Source of the DNA: Anaerosporobacter faecicola
Lineage (GTDB): Bacteria > Bacillota > Clostridia > Lachnospirales > Lachnospiraceae
Length of the DNA: 39,201 nucleotides
Assembly (NCBI RefSeq): GCF_012070565.1
Contig: NZ_JAAQRO010000027.1
Location: 1 to 39,201, forward strand
Reading direction: 5' to 3'
In this document: positions 25,623-36,934 of the stretch, piece by piece
Layout of the letters: each line of letters opens with the position of its first letter
Position numbering within the stretch: the stretch's first letter is position 1
The notes under the pieces: model-generated
Database searches by the model: none
What the model saw: only the letters and a program-made list of their open reading frames with translations
What the model was told of the DNA's origin: nothing
Made by a program: the position numbers and the translations under genes

Positions 25623-26075
25623 TTGATAAAATATGAGAGATTAATATTTGTTTGCACGGGAAATACTTGTAGAGGTCCGATGGCAGAAGTAATATTTCGA
25701 AGTTTAGATACGGAAAGTGATATAGAGATCATGTCTCGTGGATTGGTGGTATTATTTCCTGAACCTTCAAATCCTAAAGCAGATACTGTGTTACGAAACC
25801 ATAATCTATCCATAGGAGATCATATAGCGAAAGCGCTTGAACAAGAGGATATTGATGAGGATACGTTAGTGCTTGCTATGACACAAGAGCAAAAAGAAAA
25901 GGTGCAAAGGGATTATGAAAATTGTACCAACGTGTATACACTAAAAGAATTTGTTGGAGAAGATGGGGATGTAAGCGATCCTTATGGACAAAGTCTTACA
26001 GAATATGAAGAATGTTACGTTGAATTAGCAAGACTGATTAAAAAAACAGTCTATAAACTGAACGAGGAGGATTAA
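25623..26075 (+). CDS. ywlE: Low-molecular-weight phosphatase, probable protein-arginine phosphatase
   Basis: A 150-residue LMW-PTP fold enzyme. The P-loop is CTGNTCRGPMAE with nucleophile Cys11 and Arg17, and the general acid is Asp119 in SDPYGQ. Thr15 is at the position equivalent to Thr11 of B. subtilis YwlE, the residue reported to favour phosphoarginine over phosphotyrosine, so it may reverse McsB-type arginine phosphorylation that marks proteins for ClpCP. There is no in-frame ATG before the P-loop; TTG 25623 with GGAGGTG at 25610-25616 is the start. It is the middle gene of sua5-ywlE-rpiB, ending 2 bp before rpiB. MecA, a ClpC adaptor, is elsewhere in the window. Confidence 0.9.
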   Translation: MIKYERLIFVCTGNTCRGPMAEVIFRSLDTESDIEIMSRGLVVLFPEPSNPKADTVLRNHNLSIGDHIAKALEQEDIDEDTLVLAMTQEQKEKVQRDYENCTNVYTLKEFVGEDGDVSDPYGQSLTEYEECYVELARLIKKTVYKLNEED

Positions 26076-26077
26076 CG

Positions 26078-26506
26078 ATGATAGCATTAGGATGTGATCA
26101 TGGCGGATATGAGTTAAAAAAAGAAGTGATCAAATACTTGGAGGAAAAACAAATTCCATATAAGGATTTTGGCTGTGACAGTACAGATTCTGTGGATTAC
26201 CCTGTTTATGCAAAAAAGGTTGCGAATGCAATTGTTTCTGGAGAATGCGAAAAAGGGATATTAATTTGTGGAACGGGAATTGGTATATCCATTGCTGCCA
26301 ATAAGATAAAGGGAATTCGTGCGGCTTTATGCCATGATGTATTTAGCGCAGAAGCAACAAGACTTCATAACAATGCCAATGTACTTGCTATGGGTGGAAG
26401 AGTGGTAGGTCCAGGACTGGCAATTAAGATTGTTGAGACATTTCTTGAGACAGAGTTTTCAAATGATGAACGCCATATTCGTAGAATAACGCAAATTGAA
26501 GAATAA
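26078..26506 (+). CDS. rpiB: Ribose-5-phosphate isomerase B
   Basis: Interconverts ribose-5-phosphate and ribulose-5-phosphate in the pentose phosphate pathway. The 142-residue protein has the RpiB/LacA hallmarks: CDHGGYELK (Asp7, His8), Cys64 in ICGTGIGISIAANK (catalytic base), and CHDVFSAEATRLHNNANVLAMG. Length is normal. AGGAGG lies upstream of the ATG, and only 2 bp separate it from the phosphatase gene, so translation is probably coupled. RpiB is favoured over galactose-6-phosphate isomerase because there is a single gene rather than a lacA-lacB pair. Confidence 0.95.
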   Translation: MIALGCDHGGYELKKEVIKYLEEKQIPYKDFGCDSTDSVDYPVYAKKVANAIVSGECEKGILICGTGIGISIAANKIKGIRAALCHDVFSAEATRLHNNANVLAMGGRVVGPGLAIKIVETFLETEFSNDERHIRRITQIEE

Positions 26507-26510
26507 GAGT

Positions 26511-26555
26511 AAAGCCATATTGCCTCTGTATTGAGATTTAATATGGCTTTTATTT
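26511..26555. terminator. Terminator after rpiB
   Basis: AAAGCCATATT (26511-26521) pairs perfectly with AATATGGCTTT (26540-26550), followed by TATTT. It ends the sua5-ywlE-rpiB transcript. Confidence 0.8.
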
Positions 26556-26889
26556 AATATGATGATGTGATAGGAAGATTCAATAAGAGGATACAAGGGG
26601 TAAAGGAGCGTATTTTTATAGATGGATGTAAAAATGTGATTTAATTCCCGCAAAACGTATTAATAAGTAATCTTGCTACTAAAAAGTAGAAAATAATAGG
26701 GAAAATTACAATAGTGTATAATTGTGTAAAGATTAGGGCAAATAGACTATTTAAGAAAATAAACAATTTGTTATATGAAAATAATACCAAATTAGTAAAA
26801 TAGATGCAAAAACAACTTAAATAATTCTATAATATGCCAATAAATTAAGCAGTTGGAAAAGATTAAGTGACAATTTCATGTGTATTTTG
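26556..26889. other. AT-rich spacer before the ATP synthase promoter
   Basis: No gene. A partial inverted repeat (TTACAA ... TTGTGTAA around 26707-26730) surrounds GTATAATTG and may be a second, weak start region; otherwise nothing recognised. Confidence 0.4.
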
Positions 26890-26917
26890 TGGACTTTTTT
26901 TAAATTAATGGTATAAT
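26890..26917 (+). promoter_or_regulatory. Probable promoter of the ATP synthase operon
   Basis: TGGACT (26890-26895), 16-nt spacer, TATAAT (26912-26917). It leaves a leader of about 200 nt before the first gene, which holds only short hairpins (GGCAC/GTGCC and CTTTGT/ACAAAG between 27068 and 27090). Confidence 0.55.
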
Positions 26918-27123
26918 AAATTTATGATTTCATACAATATGGAAGTATTTTCACAATATTCGCACAAGTTGTCGATTATATTATGGTAAACATTTTTTCT
27001 ATCTTTTGATATTGTAATACTATTATTGAGTACAGAAGAGTTAATGGGAAAGGGAAATCCTTCACATGGCACTTTGTGCCTTGTACAAAGTCATCAGACT
27101 TTTGAAAGGGTATGGAAGTAACA

Positions 27124-27459
27124 ATGAAGAAAGAAAATAGAGTAATATTTCGTGCACTAAGTTTAATCTCGCAGGTCGGAATAACCTTGTTAACTACTGT
27201 ATTCATAGGTATTTATATTGGGACAAAGATGGATGGGCATTTTGGTACTAGCTACTGGTTTCCAATATGGTTGGTTATTGGTTTGCTCGCTGGATTTCAG
27301 AATATTTTCAAAATGGTCAGATGTTTTTATGCAAAAGATAAAGAGAAAGAGGACCAAGAACTTGCTTATTTTGAGAGCTTGAGAAAAACAGGGAATCAAG
27401 ATACGGAAAGCAAAAGTTCTGTTAAAAACCAAGGAAATACGAATAGAGAAAAAGAATAA
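27124..27459 (+). CDS. AtpZ-like ATP synthase accessory membrane protein
   Basis: A 111-residue protein with two membrane segments (about 13-33 and 45-67) and a charged, disordered C-terminal tail. IGTKMDGHFGTSYWFPIWLVI fits the ATPase_gene1 (AtpZ) family, whose members precede atpI in many F-type operons and have been linked to ion (Mg2+/Ca2+) transport or assembly. Two starts are possible: ATG 27112 is too close to AAAGGG (27105-27110); ATG 27124, 5 nt after GGAAG, is preferred. It is the first gene of the operon, 73 bp ahead of the second. Confidence 0.75.
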   Translation: MKKENRVIFRALSLISQVGITLLTTVFIGIYIGTKMDGHFGTSYWFPIWLVIGLLAGFQNIFKMVRCFYAKDKEKEDQELAYFESLRKTGNQDTESKSSVKNQGNTNREKE

Positions 27460-27532
27460 AAACATAGTTTATAGTATGTGAACGATTTACTTGGCATAGA
27501 ATGCTGGATTTTGAAAGGAGTTTTATTATTGT

Positions 27533-27922
27533 ATGAAAAACATGAATGACACGTTAAAGGATTTGCTCTTTGGAATTGTTATATCAGCGGTTATCGTTAG
27601 TATAATTGGAATGATGCTTACAGATAATAAGGTGACCTATCTTTTAGGAGTACTATTAGGAACCGTTATTGCAATCATGCTGGTAATTCATTTGAATGCA
27701 ACTATATCGAAAGCTCTTGATATGACTGCGGAAGGAGCAACAAGGTACACGAAGAAGATGGCGATTCTTCGTATTATTATTATGGGTTGCGCAGTTGTAA
27801 TAGCACTAACATTTTCAGAAGTGTTCAGTTTAGTGGGTACAATATTAGGCATACTAGGCCTTAAATTCAGTGCTTATTTACAACCGTTAACTAATAAATT
27901 TATTACTAAAAAAATATTTTAA
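27533..27922 (+). CDS. atpI: ATP synthase subunit I (AtpI)
   Basis: A 129-residue protein with four predicted membrane helices (about 10-28, 33-52, 75-95, 99-120), as in AtpI proteins, which help assemble the c ring. Together with the preceding AtpZ-like gene it forms the usual atpZ-atpI pair. AAAGGAG is 12 nt before ATG 27533. The atpB start follows 17 bp later. Confidence 0.8.
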   Translation: MKNMNDTLKDLLFGIVISAVIVSIIGMMLTDNKVTYLLGVLLGTVIAIMLVIHLNATISKALDMTAEGATRYTKKMAILRIIIMGCAVVIALTFSEVFSLVGTILGILGLKFSAYLQPLTNKFITKKIF

Positions 27923-27939
27923 CGAAGGAGGGTGAGAAC

Positions 27940-28698
27940 GTGTATCAAGGGATGGCTGCCGTTTCCGGTAGTTTTGCCAAAATGGGTATGTTGCGTGCAT
28001 CCCAAGATGTTGATTTTGGTATTACCGGTTATCAGGAATATACGTTGTTCGGACAAAAATTATATTTCACGACAACACATATTTCAATAATTATTGTTAT
28101 GTTGGCATTAATTATATTTGCCGTAATTGCCAATCGAAAGATTAAGAAAGCAGATCCCAATAAGGTACCAGGTACGTTTTTGAATATTGTCGAGTATATG
28201 GTGCAAGCAATTGATGACTTGACGTTGACGAATATGGGTACAAAGCATGGAGCGAAGTTCTCTAATTATATTGGTACAATATTTATATTCATATTATTGT
28301 CTAATATATCTGGTTTGTTCGGACTTCGACCACCAACTGCCGATTATGGTACAACGTTGGCACTAGCTTTAATTACTTTTGTGATGATTCATTACAATGG
28401 CTTCAAATATCAAAAGGCAAGTCATGTAACAAATTTATTTAAGCCGTTGCTACTGACACCAATCAACATTATCGGTGAAATCGCAACACCAATATCAATG
28501 TCCTTACGTTTATTTGGTAATATTTTATCTGGTACAGTTATGATGGGTCTCATTTATGGTCTGTTACCAAAAATCATAACATTAGTGTGGCCTGGTTTTT
28601 TACATGCATATTTCGACGTATTCTCTGGAGCAATCCAGACATACGTATTTTGTATGTTAACGATGGTATTTATTTCAAACACATTCGAAGAAGATTAA
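27940..28698 (+). CDS. atpB: ATP synthase subunit a
   Basis: The 252-residue membrane subunit forms the ion half-channels of F0. The essential arginine is Arg190 in ISMSLRLFGNILSG, on the helix facing the c ring; FSGAIQTYVFCMLTMVFI is the conserved last helix. There is no signal sequence beyond the first membrane segment. The start is GTG at 27940 behind GAAGGAGG. It is 15 bp ahead of atpE. Confidence 0.95.
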   Translation: MYQGMAAVSGSFAKMGMLRASQDVDFGITGYQEYTLFGQKLYFTTTHISIIIVMLALIIFAVIANRKIKKADPNKVPGTFLNIVEYMVQAIDDLTLTNMGTKHGAKFSNYIGTIFIFILLSNISGLFGLRPPTADYGTTLALALITFVMIHYNGFKYQKASHVTNLFKPLLLTPINIIGEIATPISMSLRLFGNILSGTVMMGLIYGLLPKIITLVWPGFLHAYFDVFSGAIQTYVFCMLTMVFISNTFEED

Positions 28699-28968
<270 letters not shown>

Positions 28969-29009
28969 GTTAGGGCTTAACAAAGACTTAACGGAAGGGA
29001 GGTCAAAAA

Positions 29010-29579
29010 GTGAGTAGTATTATACTTGCAAGTTCAGGTGTACTTGAGGCTAGTGAAGGCATGGCAGGAAGAATCTTTGGTTTGGATCTGCAGATGATTG
29101 TTGATGCAGGTATTCTTGCATTAGCTGTGCTTGCGTTATTCACGCTATTATCATATCTTCTGTTTAATCCTGCAAGAGAGTTGATGAGAAAACGTCAAGA
29201 AAAGATTCAATCGGAAATGGATTCTGCAACGACACAAAAAGCAGAGGCAGAAGCTTTCAAGGCAGAATATGACAGCAAATTAAAAGGTGTGAATAAGGAA
29301 GCAGAAGAAATTCTTAGCCAGACAAGAAAGAAAGCACTGAAAAAAGAAACAGAGATCGTAGAGGAAGCAAAAGTAGAAGCAACTCGTATTATCGATCGCG
29401 CAAATAAAGAAGCTGAGCTTGAGAAGAGCAAGATGAAGGATGAAGTGAAACAAGAAATGATATCCGTTGCTTCAATTATGGCTGGCAAAATCATATCTAC
29501 TTCAATTAATGAGACGGAACAATCAAAATTAATTGAAGATACATTAAAAGAGATGGGTGATGATACATGGCAAAGTTAG
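29010..29579 (+). CDS. atpF: ATP synthase subunit b
   Basis: The 189-residue peripheral stalk subunit has one membrane helix (about 29-52, MIVDAGILALAVLALFTLLSYLL) followed by a long charged coiled coil (about 60-165) rich in Lys, Glu and Ala. The start is GTG 29010 with GGGAGG upstream. The first 28 residues form a longer N-terminal extension than in E. coli. The end overlaps atpH by 13 bp, indicating translational coupling of b and delta, which must be made together for the stalk. Confidence 0.93.
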   Translation: MSSIILASSGVLEASEGMAGRIFGLDLQMIVDAGILALAVLALFTLLSYLLFNPARELMRKRQEKIQSEMDSATTQKAEAEAFKAEYDSKLKGVNKEAEEILSQTRKKALKKETEIVEEAKVEATRIIDRANKEAELEKSKMKDEVKQEMISVASIMAGKIISTSINETEQSKLIEDTLKEMGDDTWQS

Positions 29580-30112
29580 TTTCAAAAACCTATGGTGAAG
29601 CATTATTTGAACTTGCCCTAGAAGATGGAACACTAGATACCATTATCGAAGAAGTTACGGTAACAAAGCAAGCAATTGCGGAGAATGGTGATTTACTTAA
29701 GCTTTTGAATCATCCCAAAATCGATAAAGAGGAAAAAGTATCTGTAATTGAGAATATATTCAAGGGAAGAGTATCCGACACATTGGTTGGATTTCTTGTT
29801 ATTATTGTTCAGAAGGACAGATACAATGAACTTTCTGCAATATTTGAATATTTCCTAGCGAAGGTTAGAGAATATAAGAATATTGGGGTAGCTTCTGTAA
29901 CATCTGCAGTTATATTAACAGAGGAACAAAAGGAGCAAGTGAAGCAAAGATTGCTTCAAACGACAAAGTACAGCCAATTTGAAGTTACTTATCTTGTGGA
30001 TAAGTCGATCATTGGTGGATTGGTTATTCGTATTGGTGACAGAGTTGTGGATAGCAGTATTCGTACAAAATTACAAATGCTTGCAAAAGACTTAAGAAAT
30101 GCAACTGTGTAG
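29567..30112 (+). CDS. atpH: ATP synthase subunit delta
   Basis: The 181-residue protein joins the b stalk to the top of the alpha/beta head. The N-terminal six-helix domain (MAKLVSKTYGEALFELAL) and the C-terminal block IIGGLVIRIGDRVVDSSIRTKL are the family signatures. It starts within the end of atpF. Confidence 0.94.
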   Translation: MAKLVSKTYGEALFELALEDGTLDTIIEEVTVTKQAIAENGDLLKLLNHPKIDKEEKVSVIENIFKGRVSDTLVGFLVIIVQKDRYNELSAIFEYFLAKVREYKNIGVASVTSAVILTEEQKEQVKQRLLQTTKYSQFEVTYLVDKSIIGGLVIRIGDRVVDSSIRTKLQMLAKDLRNATV

Positions 30113-31769
<1,657 letters not shown>

Positions 31770-31783
31770 AGAGGTGTGATGGT

Positions 31784-32671
31784 ATGGCCTCAATGAGAGA
31801 GATCAAGAGACGTAAAGGCAGTATACAAAGCACCCAACAGATTACCAAAGCCATGAAGTTAGTATCAACAGTTAAACTTCAAAGGGCGAAGGGAAGAGCA
31901 GAAAGTTCCAAGCCATACTTTGATTATATGTATGATACGGTAAGTTCCATGCTCGCAAAATCCGGCAATATCTCTCATCCATACTTACAGGCTGGCGATT
32001 CACCAAAGAAGGCAATCATTGTGATTACTTCGAATCGTGGTCTTGCAGGTGGATACAATTCGAATATTACAAAGTTGGTTCGTAACTCAGATATTAAGAA
32101 GGAAGATGCTGTAATCTATGCCATTGGAAGAAAGGGAAGAGATTCCCTTGCCCGCTATGGTTATGAGATTAAAGCAGATTATTCAGAAGTGATTAATGAT
32201 CCAATGTATAAAGATGCGGCAGAGATTGGTGCGGCGGTACTAGAAGCGTTCTCCAATAATGAAGTAGGCGAGATCTATCTTGCTTATACCAGATTTAAGA
32301 ATACGGTAAGTCATATCCCAACCATGATCAAATTATTGCCAGTGGATTCCACTATGGCGAAGAAGGATGAAGATCAGGAGCAAAGTTCAGAAGCGAAAAC
32401 CATTGAAGAGTTAACACTTATGAACTATGAACCAGAAGCAGAAGAAGCTTTGGATATGATCATTCCGAAATATATGAACAGCTTAATCTATGGTGCTTTA
32501 GTAGAAGCACTTGCCAGTGAAAACGGTGCAAGAATGCAAGCTATGGATTCAGCAACCAATAATGCGGAAGATATGATTAGCGACCTTACGTTAAGTTATA
32601 ACCGCGCAAGACAAAGTTCCATTACGCAAGAATTAACAGAAATTGTTGCCGGAGCTTCTGCAATAAATTAG
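31784..32671 (+). CDS. atpG: ATP synthase subunit gamma
   Basis: The 295-residue central rotor shaft. Both coiled-coil ends are clear: MREIKRRKGSIQSTQQITKA at the start and ARMQAMDSATNNAEDMI near the end. An acidic insert (KKDEDQEQSSEAK, about 188-200) precedes the last third. AGAGGTGTG precedes the ATG. It is 14 bp after atpA. Confidence 0.96.
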   Translation: MASMREIKRRKGSIQSTQQITKAMKLVSTVKLQRAKGRAESSKPYFDYMYDTVSSMLAKSGNISHPYLQAGDSPKKAIIVITSNRGLAGGYNSNITKLVRNSDIKKEDAVIYAIGRKGRDSLARYGYEIKADYSEVINDPMYKDAAEIGAAVLEAFSNNEVGEIYLAYTRFKNTVSHIPTMIKLLPVDSTMAKKDEDQEQSSEAKTIEELTLMNYEPEAEEALDMIIPKYMNSLIYGALVEALASENGARMQAMDSATNNAEDMISDLTLSYNRARQSSITQELTEIVAGASAIN

Positions 32672-32682
32672 TAGAGGAGTGA

Positions 32683-34083
<1,401 letters not shown>

Positions 34084-34180
34084 GACGTTCCTGTGAAAAG
34101 TTGCAGGAGATTCTATAAATCAAGTAAGATAAATGACTTGGTATATAGAGTCGTAGTTACTGGAAAGTCGAGGTGCTATA

Positions 34181-34600
34181 ATGGCAGATACAAATACATT
34201 TGATCTACAGATTGTTACACCTGACCGTATATTCTTCCAAGGCGATGCGCAGATGATTGAACTTAAGACAACAGAGGGTGACATTGGTGTGTTAAAAGGG
34301 CATATTCCTTTAACTGCGATTGTTGCTCCTGGAGTGCTTAAGATTACAAATGGAGAAGAAGTCAAGGAAGCTGCTTTATTAAGCGGATTCCTTGAGATTC
34401 TTCAGGATAAGGTTATTATCTTGGCAGAGTCTTGCGAATGGCCGGAAGAAATTGATGTGAACCGTGCCAATGAAGCAAAGATTCGTGCAGAACGTCGTCT
34501 CAAAGGAACGGATTCTGGACAGGTGAATGTAACTCGTGCAGAGATGGCGCTACGACGTTCGTTAGTTCGTATTGAATTAGCCCAGAAAACTGGACGCTAA
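34181..34600 (+). CDS. atpC: ATP synthase subunit epsilon
   Basis: The 139-residue rotor subunit with the N-terminal beta barrel (LQIVTPDRIFFQGDAQMIEL, EGDIGVLKGHIPL) and a C-terminal helical hairpin (about 85-139) that can inhibit ATP hydrolysis in the family. GAGGTG precedes the ATG. The last gene of the operon; the terminator is at 34681-34706. Confidence 0.95.
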   Translation: MADTNTFDLQIVTPDRIFFQGDAQMIELKTTEGDIGVLKGHIPLTAIVAPGVLKITNGEEVKEAALLSGFLEILQDKVIILAESCEWPEEIDVNRANEAKIRAERRLKGTDSGQVNVTRAEMALRRSLVRIELAQKTGR

Positions 34601-34680
34601 TTTATTTGAATGGACGTTAGTTTGTGGTGTTCATTATAGGATGAGAATACAGAAATTATAATAAAAGAATATTATTTTGA

Positions 34681-34706
34681 AAAACTAGCCTTGGGGCTAG
34701 TTTTTT
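34681..34706. terminator. Terminator of the ATP synthase operon
   Basis: AAAACTAGCC (34681-34690) pairs perfectly with GGCTAGTTTT (34695-34704), loop TTGG, followed by TT. A compact, strong hairpin 80 bp after atpC. Confidence 0.92.
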
Positions 34707-34796
34707 GCGTATCGGGATTCATTACATTTAGAAAATGCTATAAAAAGTCTGAAGGCGAAGCAATTGTCTATATTGTTAAGAGCAGAGATTTATGTC

Positions 34797-34842
34797 AGGA
34801 GTATTACAGGATTGCTAGAACTGGCGATCGTGTAATACTCCT
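34797..34842. repeat. 46-bp palindrome, copy 1
   Basis: The whole element folds on itself: AGGAGTATTACA (34797-34808) is the exact complement of TGTAATACTCCT (34831-34842), and the inside (GGATTGCTAG ... CTGGCGATCG) pairs except for one G-G mismatch. Copy 2 is at 37480-37525; 38 of 46 positions are identical. It lies between the ATP synthase terminator and the LytTR regulator's promoter, outside any convincing gene. Confidence 0.85.
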
Positions 34843-34948
34843 TATTTATGTAAGGTACAAGGGATTATTATCATTTCATAAGTTAAGTGTAAGTTAGGTA
34901 AATTGATGTAATAGTAGCGTGTTTAAATATAGAAAAAAAAGTATAATA

Positions 34949-34978
34949 TTGAAAAATAATGGTACACTGTGATATACT
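34949..34978 (+). promoter_or_regulatory. Promoter of the LytTR regulator
   Basis: TTGAAA (34949-34954), 18-nt spacer ending in TGA, TATACT (34973-34978), so the -10 is also extended. The leader is about 35 nt. Confidence 0.65.
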
Positions 34979-35018
34979 ACTTAATAAACTTTATTAACAA
35001 GATAGAAAGGAAAAGTAT

Positions 35019-35753
35019 ATGCTTAACATTACAATTTGCGAAAATGATATATTCACTTGTTCCTTTATTGAAGACACAATTTTAAAATATACGAATAGAA
35101 AAAATATAAAAGTTGATATAGGTGTTTTCTATAAAGGAGAAACACTATACAAATATCTTAATAAAACTGATTATAATTATATAAGCTATATAGATATTTT
35201 ATTTATAGATACTGAATTAAAAGAACTAAGCGGAATAGATGTTGGTAATTATATAAGAAATGAACTTAAAAATGAGTTGATACAAATTGTATATATATCT
35301 AATAGCGATAGTTATGCTATGAAACTATTTAAAATTCGTCCATTTGATTTCCTTCTTAAACCACTAAAAAAATGTGAAATCATTGAAGTGCTTGATAAAA
35401 TACTGAACTTGAAATTTAATACTGATATTTTTTTTGAATATTATATAAAAGGTAGCTATTTTAAAGTTGCCTTGGATAATATTATATATTTTAAGAGTGA
35501 AGGTAAAAAAGTTAATATAGTAACAAAAAAATTAGAGGAGAATAAACAGTTTTATGGGAAAATAAGTAATGTGCAAAAAGTGGTAAATCCACAAAATTTC
35601 TTGTTGGTTCATAAATCTTTTTTAGTACAATATAAGTATATAGTGAACTATACTTATAATAGTTTAGAAATGATAACAGGAGAAATTATTCCGATTAGTC
35701 AAGCAAATAGGAAATCTGTTAGATTAACATTACAAAGTCTTAGACAAAACTAA
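35019..35753 (+). CDS. LytTR-type response regulator
   Basis: A 244-residue regulator of the AgrA/VirR type. The receiver domain (1 to about 120) has acidic residues Glu8/Asp10, phospho-acceptor Asp64 (ILFIDTEL) and Lys114 (FDFLLKPLKK). The LytTR DNA-binding domain (about 140-240) shows YFKSEGKKVNIVTKK and FLLVHKSFLVQYKYI. Such regulators bind pairs of short direct repeats and control exported peptides, bacteriocins or surface proteins, normally with a membrane histidine kinase; none is encoded here, so it is an orphan in this window. The gene is very AT-rich compared with the neighbouring atp genes. AGAAAGGAAAAG precedes the ATG. The genes after it are plausible targets. Confidence 0.9.
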   Translation: MLNITICENDIFTCSFIEDTILKYTNRKNIKVDIGVFYKGETLYKYLNKTDYNYISYIDILFIDTELKELSGIDVGNYIRNELKNELIQIVYISNSDSYAMKLFKIRPFDFLLKPLKKCEIIEVLDKILNLKFNTDIFFEYYIKGSYFKVALDNIIYFKSEGKKVNIVTKKLEENKQFYGKISNVQKVVNPQNFLLVHKSFLVQYKYIVNYTYNSLEMITGEIIPISQANRKSVRLTLQSLRQN

Positions 35754-35784
35754 ATGGTAAAAAATGCTAAATTGAGTGTATGTT

Positions 35785-35814
35785 TTGTCAATTAAAAAAA
35801 ATACGTCATATAAT
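35785..35814 (+). promoter_or_regulatory. Promoter ahead of the mini-ORF and secreted-protein genes
   Basis: TTGTCA (35785-35790), 18-nt spacer, TATAAT (35809-35814). The spacer is one long A-run with few other bases. It starts 32 bp after the LytTR stop codon, so the following genes form a separate transcript. Confidence 0.6.
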
Positions 35815-35850
35815 CATATATAATTTATCAAGAAAGGAGGGTAAGTAAAT

Positions 35851-35931
35851 ATGAAAGGTTGATATAGTCTTATTTGTAAAAAGTTTAATAAAGCATATCA
35901 AATTTACATCCTTTTTTTATTATTACATTAG
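35851..35931 (+). pseudogene. Mini-ORF with strong ribosome site, interrupted by UGA at codon 4
   Basis: GAAAGGAGGG (35832-35841) precedes ATG 35851, which reads M-K-G then TGA (35860-35862). Beyond it the same frame stays open for 22 codons (YSLICKKFNKAYQIYILF then LLLH) to TAG at 35929-35931. If the UGA were Trp, the product would be a 26-residue basic peptide with a hydrophobic end. It may be a decayed small peptide gene, a three-codon leader, or chance. Its position right after a promoter, between a LytTR regulator and a secreted protein, is where signal or bacteriocin-like peptides often lie. Confidence 0.35.
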
Positions 35932-35991
35932 GACTACCTTATTGTAGACTGTTAACTATATTTATTTATTGAATTTAAAAGGAGAATGTGA

Positions 35992-36900
35992 ATGAAAAAA
36001 ATAAGTTTAATTTTGGCGGTAACGATGTTTCTAATTTTACCAACAACTAAAGTATGTGCAATGGACTCAAATGTAGGATCAGATAATACCGATGGTTCTA
36101 TATATATGTCAGCTGAAGAAAAAATGAATTTTAAATCGACTAATGATCAAAAGTTTCAAAATGATATGATAGAGGGTAGAGCAAAAGAGTATAATAAAGA
36201 TTATGTGGAATCATTAATGTTAGAAGCGGCAATTGAGAGTACTGAAAATATAACTGATATTTATTCGGAACTTGAAACATATGGTTGTTATGTTATGAAT
36301 CCAATTGAAACTGATAATAACAAATCTATAAAAAGTTTTGCTAGTTCCGATTCTAGTGATGTTTCATTATCTACGCCAACGGTATATTACAATGCATATA
36401 ATAATACATGGACAGTAACATGTGGAGGTTATTGGAAGACTACTAATTGGCAAAAAGATTTTCTTACAACAGGTAATGTTGGAGGACAAGATGGATTTGG
36501 TGTAGGTTTTACAAATACCTCGGGTTCATATAAATCTGCTGTAGTAAGTTGTAGTGCTTTTATAACTGATGATAAAGGGACATATGTTTCCACATCTAAT
36601 CGATCAGATGGTGATGGAAGTAAGGGGTTTGGTTTTAGATTACAAGACTATGTGCGAACAACAGGTCTGTATAATTACTATATTGGATATAAGTGGAGTG
36701 GACTATGCAATTACGATACGTGGTTTGGTAATTATAGTGGAATAGCAACTGCTTATTATATTCATACATATAAATCAGCTTCGATTTCAAGTGTAAGTTT
36801 TGGAGTAGATGGAAAAAATGCTGGGATTAATGCATCAATTTCAAACGAATCAAATTCATTTCAATGTTTTAGTAATGACAAAAAATTTGGAGTACAATAG
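35992..36900 (+). CDS. Secreted protein of unknown function
   Basis: Not recognised. The 302-residue protein has a clear signal peptide (MKKISLILAVTMFLILPTTKVCA, likely cut after Ala23). Residues 24-125 are acidic and helical-looking (SAEEKMNFKSTNDQKFQNDM, then LMLEAAIESTENITDIY). Residues 126-302 are rich in Tyr, Gly, Ser, Thr, Asn and Trp with alternating patterns typical of a beta-sandwich (TPTVYYNAYNNTWTVTCGGY, GFGVGFTNTSGS, GFGFRLQDYVR). There is no anchor or sorting motif, so it should be released. AAAAGGAG precedes the ATG. Followed 34 bp later by a small membrane-anchored protein, probably in the same transcript. A propeptide-plus-beta-domain layout is possible. Confidence 0.8.
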   Translation: MKKISLILAVTMFLILPTTKVCAMDSNVGSDNTDGSIYMSAEEKMNFKSTNDQKFQNDMIEGRAKEYNKDYVESLMLEAAIESTENITDIYSELETYGCYVMNPIETDNNKSIKSFASSDSSDVSLSTPTVYYNAYNNTWTVTCGGYWKTTNWQKDFLTTGNVGGQDGFGVGFTNTSGSYKSAVVSCSAFITDDKGTYVSTSNRSDGDGSKGFGFRLQDYVRTTGLYNYYIGYKWSGLCNYDTWFGNYSGIATAYYIHTYKSASISSVSFGVDGKNAGINASISNESNSFQCFSNDKKFGVQ

Positions 36901-36934
36901 TATAGTATATAATGGTTGAGAAAAGGTGGAAGTT

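Noticed and set aside
34691-34897. A 68-codon plus-strand frame after atpC
   Set aside because: It begins inside the ATP synthase terminator, has no ribosome site and runs through the 46-bp palindrome.
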